Below the pieces are notes generated by a model. It was given only the letters and a program-made list of their open reading frames with translations, did no database searches and had not been told where the DNA came from. Shown here piece after piece: positions 43,044 through 53,362 of a DNA stretch of 64,000 bases. A program made the translations under genes and the position numbers. Source of the stretch: Clusia tigrina (taxonomy: Eukaryota; Arthropoda; Insecta; Diptera; Clusiidae); NCBI GenBank assembly GCA_920105625.2, contig OV050032.1, forward strand, positions 12,344,307 through 12,408,306, read 5' to 3'. The first letter of the stretch is position 1, and every line of letters begins with the position of its first letter.

Positions 43044-43591
43044 GGGCCAACCAAAATAGACGAGACGTAACGATAGCGATTGGACGAACGTCTGCATTCG
43101 CTACTTCGGTTTTTACATTTTATCCAAAATTTGACGCTATCAAACGCATCGATGGACGGCTTTTTACATAAATTGAGAGCTCATCCCTAACAGTGGCGAT
43201 TAAATCGTAGCAAAACTTCATTTTAATTTTTACTTTTTGTGAAGTAGCACACGTTTGAAGTTAAGTCAGAGAATACAGCGAAATGACTCTTATTTTGCGC
43301 ACACTTACTCATTTCCAAAACTGTAGTAGTGTGGCTAATTTTCTTCAGAATTCTGGTTAACCAATGATAAACAAATCTGTCCATATAGGCAACTAATGAT
43401 AACCAAACACATTTATTTAAACGTCAGAAAATTTGACGTTTAAGTGTCCCGTCTCTATGGTCTCCAGTTCGGTTCTTACGCAACAGAACGTCATGTCTAA
43501 ATGTTACGTACGACCATTTTGGCTATTAACATTGGTTTCCATATGCTTGAACTTAATCGTTATGTCTCGTCTCGTCTATTTTGGTAGGCCC
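43044..43591. mobile_element. TIR element of unknown superfamily with a hAT MITE inside
   Basis: Terminal inverted repeats of about 24 bp: GGGCCAACCAAAATAGACGA at the left, and the complement with one mismatch at the right (TCGTCTATTTTGGTAGGCCC). Further inward, TAACGAT pairs with ATCGTTA after a 5-bp indel. The element is 548 bp, of which about 199 bp (43267-43465) is a family B hAT MITE. No target duplication or transposase is visible, so I do not assign a superfamily. Confidence 0.7.
43267..43465. mobile_element. hAT-type MITE, family B, nested
   Basis: Begins CAGAGAATACAGCGAAATG and follows the family B sequence throughout (CAAAACTGTAGTAGTGTGGC, ACGTCAGAAAATTTGACG). The right end is decayed (GTCTCTATGGTCTCCA) and no clear 8-bp duplication remains. 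Confidence 0.8.
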
Positions 43592-43727
43592 ATAAGGTTT
43601 TCTCCGCCCTACTTACACTAATTGCTTTAATTGTTTTTGAGTTGACTTTTTGAGCTCCTGCAGTAAAATTTTGGGGTGCAGATTAGTTCATATTTTATTT
43701 CGTCGTTGTTGCTAATTTCTGCTTTAA

Positions 43728-44146
43728 GGCCCGAATACAATAATGCGAGACACCGAGACGAGAGCGAGACCGAGTCTCGGCCGAGATATCAAAAAGGATT
43801 GTATGTGGCAATATACAATAATGCGTGATGCGATACAGCGAGACGAGGCATTTCTAAAAAATTAGAAATTCCTCGCATTCTCGTCCGAGACAATTTGTCA
43901 AAGTAATCAATTGTTTTGTAATACGCATTTGTTTATTTCTGTTTTTCTGTTTGTGGCTCCGCGTTTATTTTATTAATTAAAAAATTTCAAAACATTTAGT
44001 TTTTAATAGTTTTTTAACACCTTTTGCTTTTGTGTAAATATGGCTCGCACTTTGTTGATTGTATATTAGAATGCGAGACAGTGCAAAACGAGATCTCGGC
44101 CGAGACTCGGTCTCGTCTCGGTCTCTCGCATTATTGTATTCGGGCC
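43728..44146. mobile_element. MITE with long GC-rich TIRs and TTTAA duplication
   Basis: A 419-bp element. The left arm begins GGCCCGAATACAATAATGCG and continues through GAGAC/CGAGAC units to CTCGGCCGAGAT. The right arm is its complement, ending CGCATTATTGTATTCGGGCC. Arms are about 60 bp with small indels. TTTAA flanks both sides directly (43723-43727 and 44147-44151). The middle is AT-rich with no transposase. The CGAGAC-rich arms contrast sharply with the surrounding AT-rich DNA. Confidence 0.85.
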
Positions 44147-44660
44147 TTTAATCGCAATTGTACTGAAAGTGTACTCAGCGAAAAGTTCTTAAGGCGCACA
44201 TACAACAGGAACGGACTATAGAGTAATCGGCTATTGCGTTATACCTGTTTTTACGAGGATGACAGTTATTTTCAATGATGATAAATTATGTTTTTTCAAT
44301 AATGAATGATATTTCGTTTAACATATTAAATTTGTGTGGTTTTGTCGATGTAAAGCCGACGTAAATGTTTTGTTTCTCTTTTTAGGGTGGAAAATAAATT
44401 TAGTTACGACAGTTGTCAGTGACCGCCATCTTGGTGTTCATGGTGACATTATTAGCAGGTAGAGGTCAAAATGCGATTTTTGCTTTTTCAAACATTACAA
44501 ATTCATTACAAATAGACCACAAATCCGGACAATTTCAATTTATATGTTATACTTATTTTTCAAATTGACTTATTTTATAATATCACTTCTCTGAGAAGAT
44601 TCACATTAACAATTTAAATCGTGATAGTCATAGCCAAACATATTATAACTTAGCAAAGTA

Positions 44661-44875
44661 TTTATTATTATTATTATTATAGCTTACACCATAATTAATT
44701 ATGAGAGCAAGGTGTTGAGTGAATGAGGACTAGCTAAAGAGGCCTTCGACTCGAAGAGAAAAGGATTTTATAGAAATACGCATTTTGGAGACCAAGTCCA
44801 TGCCAGGATTTGAACCTGCGACCCTCGGGCTGTGAGTCTAGCATGCTTACCACTAGACCACGGAGGGCGACTGAT
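44661..44875 (-). mobile_element. Full-length tRNA-derived SINE with exact 11-bp target duplication
   Basis: The minus-strand head (44875 down to about 44800) is tRNA-like: A box TGGTCTAGTGGTAAGCATGC, B box GGTTCAAATCC. The acceptor arms do not pair, so it is not a working tRNA gene. A body of about 120 bp and an (ATT)n tail (44663-44680) follow. TTAGCAAAGTA lies at 44650-44660 and at 44876-44886, directly at both ends. This shows a LINE-mobilised insertion. It shares its body with 35449-35601. Confidence 0.88.
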
Positions 44876-44886
44876 TTAGCAAAGTA

Positions 44887-46470
44887 CTTTCTTTGAGTAG
44901 TGGCAAATCCGTATAACAATGGATTAGTGCCGTTTCAATAGCTGCACAACTGATTGCAATTAAATTTAAAAGTTTTTTGGGTTGTTAGTAGCAGTATGTT
45001 CGGTCCGATATTAATACAGTTCCATTTGTTTTCAACAATTTAAGTACTGTGCTTTGAATAATTCAAAGTTTAGCTTGGTAAATTTTATAGTTTTTAAAGA
45101 GTAATATTCTTGGTTCCAGCGTCAATCAGACTGAGCAGCAAATGTGATATGAATGAGCTGAACAGAAAATTTGTTGCATACTTTTAGGCAAACTTTTATT
45201 ACAGCCATTCAAATGAAGCGTTCCTAAATACAAACAGATTTTTATGTGAGTATTAATATTTATTTTATGTTTTTATGTGAGTAGTATTATTTATTTATAT
45301 GACAAGAGTTTCATAAGATTTAGAGTTGGAAAAAAGTGCTTATTGTTAAAGAAAATTTGGATTATCTACTTTGGTTACAAAAAAATTCAGGAATTTCGTA
45401 GAATGTTTGAAATTTTTTAAATTTCCAAACATTTATTTAAAAACATTAAAGTTCTTTCATTGGATGGAAATTAAATTAAGTTATCTGGATACTGAGATCC
45501 CAGCGTTATATGTTATAAACATTGAGTGGAGGAAACTTTCCCGTGAACTAAGTGAAGGATTGGTTCCAGGTGAGCAGACGAGGTGCTGTTTGCATATTAG
45601 GATATAAAGACGCTATTCTGTCATAGATGAATGTTGGCATTCCGTGAAGTAAAAATATATGTTTGTGTTTTAGGAGTGGCTTTAGAAGCATGCAACAATA
45701 TGACTACATTGAAATATGCTCATGTTTACGAATATAGTCTAAAGTTGTGCAGAAAATAATAACTCCCCACTTCACTTTTATTATATTCGCATATTGAGGG
45801 CGTACTCTATTCCAAAATATTAATATTCATATGCCTTTAATGCGATTTCTTGCTTTTAACTTCTTGAACGGTTGATAGTTCATATCCATGTGTTTTCGAG
45901 TTATCGCCATGTCGTGTTCTCTGTGGTTTTATTCTTCAACTTCTCTGGAGTTGTTGCGATTCTGGTATGCTCCCAAGCGTTATATTGGAGAACGAGAATT
46001 GCAGTAATTGTAGAGCCTTAAATTGTAAAGTTAACATACCCGTAAGTTGGGTCTTTTTAGGTCAAACCTATGTCTTAAATCGGTGTTCAGATCCGAGGAC
46101 TAATTAACGGATGCTAAATAAAACATTTTTTTGTTTACATGTTTCTCGAAACTCACGCGGTCTGCTGTCCCACATCACATTTAAGATTCAAGTATTGAAA
46201 TGTTATCCCACCGAGAATTTGGATGTGAGTAGAAGCGGCCGAGAGAAGGGCCCCGAGATGCCCAGAAGTATATTTAAGACGGATACAATTCCCACCCTAC
46301 ATGACGCTTATGAGCTTAGTCAACGCCATTCGTTTTCTAAGATGTGTCTGGAGTTGACTCTCAACCCCATTGGGCCCCTTTTTAAATTACTTTATATACC
46401 TGCGGGTTAACAACGCATTATTGTACTCGTAGATAGGCTATTTTTTAGACCTTTATATACTTCAAGATAG
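44887..46470. other. Spacer, no recognised gene
   Basis: AT-rich sequence. The reading at 46111-46410 has no recognised domain. Confidence 0.45.
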
Positions 46471-46875
46471 ATTGCGCCCGTTCCGAAGAATTTAGGCTTC
46501 AACAGATTAATTTTCATTTAAAGTATCTAAGAGTGGTTGGGGAGGTTCAGAAGACTTTGGTCTTCAACATATTTGTGTTCATTTCAAGTATCTAGGAAGG
46601 GTTGGGGAGGTTCGGAAAACTTTAGGCATCAACGGACTCATTTTGAGTTGAAGAATCTAGGAAGAGTTAGGGAGGTTCAGAAGACTTTAGGCTTCGACAG
46701 ACTCTTTTTGAGTTCAAGAATCTAGGAAGGGTTGGGGAGGTTAAGAACACATTGGGCTTCAACAGATTCATGTTCATTTCAAGTATCTAGGAAGGGTTGG
46801 TTGGTAGGTTCAGAAAACTTTTGGCATCAACGGACTTATTTTGACTACAAGTATATCGAAAGGGGTTCGACATTT
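46471..46875. repeat. 65-bp minisatellite, about six diverged units
   Basis: Units carry GGTTGGGGAGGTTCAGAA, then an ACTTTAGGCTTCAACAGA-type block, then TTCAAGTATCTAGGAAG. The distance between equivalent points (46535 and 46600) is 65 bp. Units differ by substitutions and a small insertion (GGTTGGTTGGTAGG near 46797). Confidence 0.9.
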
Positions 46876-46983
46876 TTAACGTACATTTATTTTAATATTT
46901 AAAGTTTGTAGCGACAGACGACCAATTGATTTGAAAGGCTCTTCAACCAGCTCTCAATATCCCCCTCTGAATTCGTGTGCGCG

Positions 46984-47546
46984 ACTAACATTACTTCTTT
47001 AGAAGTAAAGGAAAAAAAACTAACATTACTTCTTTAGAAGTAAAGGAAAAAAATAAGTTTTTATTTTTTATTAACCCGAAGGTTTCTTTATTTCTTTAAA
47101 TTCAGATTAAGACTGACTTACTTAAAAATATTACAATCCAATGTAACCTCTTAAGATACAAAAGAAATACATTACTACAAAAATACAAAATACATATTTC
47201 CTGCCTTTGATTGCATTTTTTGTGTTGCAACCAATATTTAAAATTGTTTACGTATGAAAACCCAAAACACTTAGGTGGGTCAGTTGGATTGCAAGAGCAA
47301 TTCGATACATTGTTTACACATTGCCGACGCTGTTGAATTTTGGGTTAAGCAACAGCGGCACATGACAAAATGTTCTGTAATCCGAGAATATGTTTTTGAG
47401 TTAAATGTTTTTAGATTCTTTATTCGGTTAATTGTTTCGAAACCATTGTATGTATGTTTCGAAACAATTAATTTATGTTGCCCAATTGACTGGCAGTTTG
47501 GTTGAAACCTGAGGTTTCTCAAGTGACGTTGATGTCGACATGACCC
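46984..47546 (-). repeat. 3' LTR of the errantivirus
   Basis: Left copy in window coordinates, 563 bp. The stop codon of env lies inside it (47473). The right-hand limit is uncertain by a base or two because the C-run merges with the polypurine tract. Confidence 0.9.
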
Positions 47547-49005
47547 CTCCCCCCTTGGATTGAGAACTCTCCTGAGTTTGAGGGTTGACGATACTTATCT
47601 TAAGTGTTCTGTTCTTTCTTACAAAATATATGTATACAAATATTGCTGATAGGGATAATATCATAAGAGAAGAAATAAGTACAATGAGATTGACAGTTGT
47701 AAAATTCTTTCTGTGATACTTTAATTCTTTTATTTTTTCTATGTTTTCTATTTGTTGAATAACAATTTCTTCAAAGGTTAGTTGGGTTTTTGAACTATTT
47801 AATTTTTTTATTGATGGTACAGCAAATCTTTCATGAAATATTAATTCTTTATTTGAAAAATGTTCTTCATTTACTTTTATTTTACAATCATTAAAAGAAA
47901 TTAAGTAGTTTCCATTCAGTTTAGTTTTTCTATAATCACATGTACTATTTAATTGTGAATTTATTTGATTTTTTAACAAAATTAGACCAGGTTTTATATT
48001 AATAATTTCTGAATGATTGTTTTTGACTTTTAGACAGTTATCTTTGTAAATACATAGCTTTGATTTTTTTAAGTTTTTAATGTTTACATCACTATTATAA
48101 TCATAAAAAGTATTATTTATTTTTATTACTTCTTGCATACTAATAAGTAATTCTTCATGTTTTGCGTTTGAAACGGGTACTACTAATGATCTTGGTACAG
48201 AAAGCATATTTTTAGGAATTTCTATTACAAATATAATTTCGTTATTTTTATATTCACCTACACCTAGTCGTATGTTTCTAAGTTTGTCAATGTCGATGTT
48301 GTATCGAGTTATTTCGTCGTCCGTTAATATGTTACTTGTCATTATGTCGAGTCTTGCTGAAGCGATGTTATTTTGTATATGTTCAATGTGATCCTCCAAA
48401 ATTTTAATTTTTAATAAAAAGTCTAAGTAAAGAAATTGCGCATACATTCTTGAATTCGTTTCTTCTATGTCATTAAATTTTTCATTTATTTTATTTCTGT
48501 CCGACTCTATTGTTTTCCTTAGCATTTCGAATGTTTTATTAAAATGGTCATTTATTTGGATATTTTTGTTAATATTTTCAATTGCCATATGATTATTTGT
48601 GTCAATAATTTTTAAATGTTCTTCTATTTCTGTCCTATCATTGTCGTCCATTGTCCCATAAAGCCATTTAAGTCCTGTTCCAAAAATGTTTATAAGTCCC
48701 CTCTTCTGTCTATGTGGTAGGATGGTTTGAATTTTCCGTCTAAGTGTTTTAAGTTGTGAATTTAAAAGTTGCTTGTTTTCTAATAACTTTAATTGTTGTA
48801 TTTCGGATGTAAAGTCGTCTATGATACTTTCTATTTCGGATGGGTTAATTATATGTAAAATCATGTTGTAGTTCTTAATGATTTGTGCGTTTTCCAGTTT
48901 TATTTCAATGAATCCATCGTCGGTTTCTATTTTGTCGATCATAAGTGTTCCACAAGCCTTAGTTATCATTATTAGTAAGGTCAAAACGAGTAATGTCCAA
49001 TTGAT
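47473..49005 (-). CDS. env: Errantivirus Env (envelope glycoprotein)
   Basis: About 510 residues in a third frame. I start it at 49005, after a good acceptor (AAATTTTCAG), because the first in-frame ATG (48969) would cut a hydrophobic leader-like stretch. Env of errantiviruses is made from a spliced mRNA, so the start codon may come from an upstream exon. Visible: a furin-type site RQKR followed by GLINIFGTG (the conserved start of the fusion region), coiled-coil-like heptads, and a C-terminal membrane segment (LIVLISSLMILSLSAIFVYI). The frame ends inside the 3' LTR. No break is seen. Infectivity cannot be judged from the sequence. Confidence 0.88.
   Translation of the reverse strand: MNWTLLVLTLLIMITKACGTLMIDKIETDDGFIEIKLENAQIIKNYNMILHIINPSEIESIIDDFTSEIQQLKLLENKQLLNSQLKTLRRKIQTILPHRQKRGLINIFGTGLKWLYGTMDDNDRTEIEEHLKIIDTNNHMAIENINKNIQINDHFNKTFEMLRKTIESDRNKINEKFNDIEETNSRMYAQFLYLDFLLKIKILEDHIEHIQNNIASARLDIMTSNILTDDEITRYNIDIDKLRNIRLGVGEYKNNEIIFVIEIPKNMLSVPRSLVVPVSNAKHEELLISMQEVIKINNTFYDYNSDVNIKNLKKSKLCIYKDNCLKVKNNHSEIINIKPGLILLKNQINSQLNSTCDYRKTKLNGNYLISFNDCKIKVNEEHFSNKELIFHERFAVPSIKKLNSSKTQLTFEEIVIQQIENIEKIKELKYHRKNFTTVNLIVLISSLMILSLSAIFVYIYFVRKNRTLKISIVNPQTQESSQSKGGGVMSTSTSLEKPQVSTKLPVNWAT
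47547..47556 (-). other. Polypurine tract
   Basis: AAGGGGGGAG (merging into the G-run at the LTR edge) abuts the 3' LTR and would prime plus-strand synthesis. Confidence 0.8.
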
Positions 49006-52000
49006 CTGAAAATTTGGTTGGTCTTTTAATATTTGTTGGATGAATATTTTCTATCTTTAATCTTCTATATCTTGGTTCGTATTTGTGTCTGAGTGCTTTA
49101 TAATTCTTTACATATCCTTCTTGTTTATTGTGTGTAAAATCCTCACGTTTCCTGTTAAGTTTATCAATATTTTGCTCTTTTTTACTTTGAATTAACTGCC
49201 TAATTTTTTCTTTATCGATTTTACCTTCTTCTACATCAATAGGTTTTTCTTTTAGAGTTGAATGCACTGATCTGTTATACCATTCTACACATTTAAATAT
49301 ACGTTCTTGCGTCGATAAACTAGACTTTTCTGCTTCTAGTGCTCTGAATTTTTCAGCAATAGTGCTATGGAATCTTTCTATGTCGGAATTTCCAGTGTGA
49401 CTATTGGGTTTTGTAAAATGCACTAATATTTCTTCTTGTCTCATAAATTCTCTAACATTGACAGAATTGAACTCGTTATCCATAACAATTTTGTCTGGTT
49501 TACTTTTTATTGACAAGTACAGTCTAAATTTTTCTATTAAAGTGTTGCTATTTCTATCTTCTAAGTAAAGAATGACCGCGAATTTAGAAAATTTATCTAT
49601 AAATGACATAAAACTGTGTTTCTTATTTGTATAAACATCTACGTGTATAATCTGATTTTTGTCGGTTGGGGTTTCTGTTAAAAAATATTTCGGTTTGATT
49701 GGTTTCCTGTCGTATTTGGCCCTACTACAGATGTCGCAATTATTTACGTACTTCTGTATTAATTTCTTTAGGTCCTTATAATAGATAAGTTTTTTCAATC
49801 CCTCGTAATTTGCCTGTATGCCACCATGTCCTGTCTCTAATTTATGATATTTTCCTATTTGTTTATATGTTTCCTCTTCGTTTGACATATCTGTGGCATG
49901 GTATGAGCATCTATAGAATTTAAGAGTTGAACCGAAGAGTTCTACTAGTTTCTGTTGTACTATGTTATATTCATGGTCCGTTATTTCCGAGTAAATGCCT
50001 GTTTTACCTGTTTTTAAATATCTTCTAAATATATCTGTCATAAAATTATTTTTAATATCTTCAGGACTAATAAAAATTTTTCTTTTATCATGAACTACTT
50101 CAATTTCTCTTACCTTGTTGTTAGTTAAAATTAGCTGTGTGTTAAATCTATTCACTATTGTGTCCAATATAATAAAATGGTCATTTTGTTCCTCTTCTTG
50201 AGAATGAATTGTAGCATCTGTGCTTCTGTTGTCTTCGTGTTGAACTTCGGTCTCTTGGTTACGTGAATCAATTGCATTTATCTGTCCTAAATCCGCATTT
50301 ATACGACTCATAAAATCGGCAGCTATATTTTCCTTACCTTTTATATAGTTTATTTTAATGTCATATTCTCCTAACTTAAGTAACCAACGTTGTAATCTTG
50401 GATTGATATCTTTGCCAGTGTTTTTGATTTTCAACCACACTAATGGTTGATGATCAGTTATCAAATCAAAATTTCGTCCGTAGATATATGGTCGAAAATA
50501 GTTAACCGCCCATACAATAGCTAACAGTTCTTTCTCTGTTGTAGAATATTTTCTTTCGTGCTCGTTTAGGGTTCTACTTGCATAGCTAATTGGATGCTCA
50601 CTTTGAGTGAGAACTGCACCAATAGCGAAATCACTAGCATCTGTGGCTATTTTAAAACGTTTATCAAAGTCGGGGTATCTAAGTATTGGAGCTTCTGTTA
50701 ATAATCGTTTCAATTTCTGAAAGGCATCTATGTACTGTGGATCTTGTTTATTAATTTTTGCATTTTTCTTCAAATATTTCGTCATTCCATGAGCTACTTT
50801 GGCATAATCCTTCACAAACTTTCTATAGTAACCGGTAATTCCTAAAAATGACTTGATTTGTTTTGTTGTTTCAGGGAGTTTAAGCTTTTGAATGTTTTCA
50901 ATTTTACTCTCATTCGGCTTTACTCCTTCTGTTGTTAGAATGTGCCCTAAGTATTCAGTTTCCTTAGCAAAAAATTTACATTTATCTACCTGAATTTTTA
51001 AATTATGTTGTCTCAATTTATTAAAAATTTTTTCGAGGCTTTCCAAATGTTCTTCTAGTGAAGTGCTAAAAATAAGTATGTCATCAAGGTAGACAACACA
51101 TATTTTGTTAATAAATTCTCTAAGGACTGAATTGATTAATCTTTGGAACGTGGCTGGGGCATTTTTAAGTCCGAATGGCATTCTCGTAAACTCATAGTGC
51201 CCAAGAGGAGTAGAAAATGCTGTCTTTTGTCTATCGCATTCTTTTATTAAAACCTGATGAAACCCTTTCGCTAAGTCTAGTGTTGTGAAATATTGGGATC
51301 TTCCTAGTTTCTCTAAGATATTTTCAATATTAGGGATGGGAAATTTATCGCTAATAGTTTCTTCGTTCAATTTCCTGTAATCGATGACTATACGCCATTT
51401 CTTTGTACCGGAATTGTCCGCCTTCTTTGGAACGATCCAAAGCGGTGAGTTGTACGGTGAGTTGCTTTCCTTTATTATTCCCTGTTCTAACATTTCTTTT
51501 ATTTGTTTATTGATTTCGGTCTCGTGTATCTGTGGATATCTATAAATTTTTGAGTAAAGTGGCCTACTTGTTGTAGTCACTATTTCGTGCTGAATTTCGT
51601 GTGTATGAGTCAATTTTTGTCCTTCTTGAAAAAATAAGTCTTTGTGCTTATTTATTAAATATTTTAGATAATCTATCTCTTCAGAGTTCATCTCTATTCT
51701 TTTTAGTTTTTCAATAACGCTTTGGTTAATAAACGAATTTTCAATTGTATAAATTTCGTCAAATTTGTACGGACATTCACTCAAAAATGTAGTTTTTACC
51801 TTATTGATTTCAATGTACCCCTCTCTAAGATTAATAATTGCTTGCATTGGTGCAAGTATATTTTGTCCAATAAGTGCGTCGAATTTTTTATTTTTGAACT
51901 TTGTAAGTTTCCAGCTCAAATATTTTTTTTCGTTAAACTCTTGTGGGAGTTCCGTTATTATTTCATGGCTTATGTTTGTTTGTCCACTGAGTGTATTAAA

Positions 52001-52156
52001 TTGTAGATTATTTTTTAATTTTAGTCTTTTATATTTTGATAATTTGTCCTCGTTGATAAGTGTTGTTGTCGATCCTGTATCAATCAAGCATTTTATTTTT
52101 TCATCTCCTACAGTCAGCTCAACTATCGGTAAATTAGGTCCTCCCCCGGCAATTGA
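48959..52156 (-). CDS. pol: Errantivirus Pol (protease, RT, RNase H, integrase)
   Basis: Open for about 1065 codons in the -1 frame relative to gag; the entry point is the frameshift site, not an ATG. Order: aspartic protease (IDTGSTTTLI), reverse transcriptase (PLWIVPKK, MPFGLKNAPATFQR, VVYLDDILIF), RNase H (ATDASDFAIGAVLTQ, TDHQPLVWL), then integrase. The integrase has an HHCC zinc-binding region ending CDICSRAKYDRK and a DDE core (VDVYTNKKHSFMSFIDKFSK, IVMDNEFNSV, SDIERFHSTIAEKF). All key residues are present and nothing interrupts the frame. The protein ends at 48959, overlapping the start of env by a few tens of bases. Confidence 0.95.
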   Translation of the reverse strand, partial: SIAGGGPNLPIVELTVGDEKIKCLIDTGSTTTLINEDKLSKYKRLKLKNNLQFNTLSGQTNISHEIITELPQEFNEKKYLSWKLTKFKNKKFDALIGQNILAPMQAIINLREGYIEINKVKTTFLSECPYKFDEIYTIENSFINQSVIEKLKRIEMNSEEIDYLKYLINKHKDLFFQEGQKLTHTHEIQHEIVTTTSRPLYSKIYRYPQIHETEINKQIKEMLEQGIIKESNSPYNSPLWIVPKKADNSGTKKWRIVIDYRKLNEETISDKFPIPNIENILEKLGRSQYFTTLDLAKGFHQVLIKECDRQKTAFSTPLGHYEFTRMPFGLKNAPATFQRLINSVLREFINKICVVYLDDILIFSTSLEEHLESLEKIFNKLRQHNLKIQVDKCKFFAKETEYLGHILTTEGVKPNESKIENIQKLKLPETTKQIKSFLGITGYYRKFVKDYAKVAHGMTKYLKKNAKINKQDPQYIDAFQKLKRLLTEAPILRYPDFDKRFKIATDASDFAIGAVLTQSEHPISYASRTLNEHERKYSTTEKELLAIVWAVNYFRPYIYGRNFDLITDHQPLVWLKIKNTGKDINPRLQRWLLKLGEYDIKINYIKGKENIAADFMSRINADLGQINAIDSRNQETEVQHEDNRSTDATIHSQEEEQNDHFIILDTIVNRFNTQLILTNNKVREIEVVHDKRKIFISPEDIKNNFMTDIFRRYLKTGKTGIYSEITDHEYNIVQQKLVELFGSTLKFYRCSYHATDMSNEEETYKQIGKYHKLETGHGGIQANYEGLKKLIYYKDLKKLIQKYVNNCDICSRAKYDRKPIKPKYFLTETPTDKNQIIHVDVYTNKKHSFMSFIDKFSKFAVILYLEDRNSNTLIEKFRLYLSIKSKPDKIVMDNEFNSVNVREFMRQEEILVHFTKPNSHTGNSDIERFHSTIAEKFRALEAEKSSLSTQERIFKCVEWYNRSVHSTLKEKPIDVEEGKIDKEKIRQLIQSKKEQNIDKLNRKREDFTHNKQEGYVKNYKALRHKYEPRYRRLKIENIHPTNIKRPTKFSDQLDITRFDLTNNDN

Positions 52157-53121
52157 AAATTTACCTCATTTTGTTCTATATGGTCTACATCCATTCTACT
52201 CGTCCTAGTTTGGTCCGAATTTCTTCCGCCTGTATTTTGCGGATTTTGTCTGAACGGGTTTCTAAATTGTCCAGAGTTGTTATTTTGTCTAAACTGATTT
52301 TCTATTTGGTTATAGTTTTGTCTAAATGAATTTTGATTTTCAACTTGGTTGTAATTCGGTCTAAATGAATTCTGTGTAAAGTTTGTGTTTCTAAAATTTT
52401 GCGAGTTTGTGTTTCTATTTTTGTACGCTTTTTTCTCTACTTGTTCTATCATACCCGTTTCTTGTAATGTATAAAACGCTAATCTTAGATTTTGAATATT
52501 CCTACTGTGGATGATGCTGGCTAGATTGGCATCTAGTCCATTAACGAATGTTTTTAAAATTATAGATTCATTTACAATAGGTGAAAACTCTACCGGTTTA
52601 TTTTCATCGAAATCATATTTAGTGTTTAGTTTATCTAATATGTTTCTTAACTGATAAAAGTAGTCACTTACATTAAGACATTTTGTGTTGATTGCTTGGT
52701 GAAACAGGTTGTGATATGTCTCTCTTATACCAAAATTCCTGACCAGCTCTGTTTTAACTTCCATCCACGATGGGTTCTGTCCCAGCGTCCTCACTGCTTG
52801 TAATGCTGTTCCTTGTATTTTAGTCATGATGTGGCGTTGGAAAATAAAATCCTTTAGAGCAGGGTTAACATCAAACATTGGAAGGATCAGTTCCACTTCC
52901 CTAATGAACGATGATAAGTCATAGTCCTTGTTTCCTCGGAATTCCCTAATTCTCGCAGCTTCCTTTATAATTTCCGATGCTGGAATCTGCTGGGCCGTCG
53001 TAGCTGCTTGGTGTTGCCTCATTGCTTCTGCTGCCGCTGCTGCTGCTGCCTCATGCTTTTCCATAATATTTGTTGTTTTATTATACTGTAGACTTGTTTT
53101 ATTTTTCTCGTACTTTGGCAT
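52123..53121 (-). CDS. gag: Errantivirus Gag
   Basis: A 332-residue open frame from ATG 53121 (MPKYEKNKTS) to TAG 52123. An Ala-rich N-terminal stretch (AAAAAAAEAMRQHQ) precedes the capsid-like helical region (SSFIREVELILPMF, about 90-230). The tail from about 245 to 320 is Asn/Gln/Arg/Phe-rich (repeated FRQNYNQ units). No CCHC zinc knuckle is present; the basic Asn-rich tail takes its place, as in other errantiviruses. The end of gag overlaps pol in the -1 frame. Confidence 0.9.
   Translation of the reverse strand: MPKYEKNKTSLQYNKTTNIMEKHEAAAAAAAEAMRQHQAATTAQQIPASEIIKEAARIREFRGNKDYDLSSFIREVELILPMFDVNPALKDFIFQRHIMTKIQGTALQAVRTLGQNPSWMEVKTELVRNFGIRETYHNLFHQAINTKCLNVSDYFYQLRNILDKLNTKYDFDENKPVEFSPIVNESIILKTFVNGLDANLASIIHSRNIQNLRLAFYTLQETGMIEQVEKKAYKNRNTNSQNFRNTNFTQNSFRPNYNQVENQNSFRQNYNQIENQFRQNNNSGQFRNPFRQNPQNTGGRNSDQTRTSRMDVDHIEQNEVNFQLPGEDLIYR
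52156..52162 (-). promoter_or_regulatory. -1 ribosomal frameshift heptamer A AAT TTT
   Basis: In the gag frame the sequence reads GTA AAT TTT CAA, giving the consensus slippery form X XXY YYZ. It lies about 30 bases before the gag stop. The -1 frame is open from here through the protease, so this is the likely gag-pol switch. Confidence 0.7.
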
Positions 53122-53350
53122 TCGCCTCTTAAATTAAGCTTTTTTTTTTTTTTATTCCGGTCAGTCTATTGACTTATTTAAATCTTTCGATTTAAAGTTT
53201 TTAGTTCACTAGATTTCACTTTATTGGGTACCAATATTTGAATTAATTTAGAGTTATTTAAATCTTTTGATTTAATTTTTAATTCACTTAGTTACTTTAG
53301 TTACTCAAGAGTTAAAAGTTCAGTATCAATCTTTTGATTAATACTCCTGA

Positions 53351-53362
53351 TTCGACTGCGCC
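53351..53362 (-). other. Primer binding site (tRNA-Ser type)
   Basis: GGCGCAGTCGAA directly follows the 5' LTR. With the last LTR base it reads TGGCGCAGTCGAA, complementary to a tRNA-Ser 3' end, the type known from 17.6, 297 and tom. Confidence 0.85.

Noticed and set aside
43723..44151. piggyBac-type element because of the TTAA-like flanks
   Set aside because: The direct duplication is TTTAA and the ends start GGCCCG, not the CCC-type ends of piggyBac; I left it unassigned.
44800..44875. tRNA gene on the minus strand
   Set aside because: A and B boxes are present but the acceptor arms do not pair, and the unit is flanked by a SINE target duplication and followed by a SINE body and tail.
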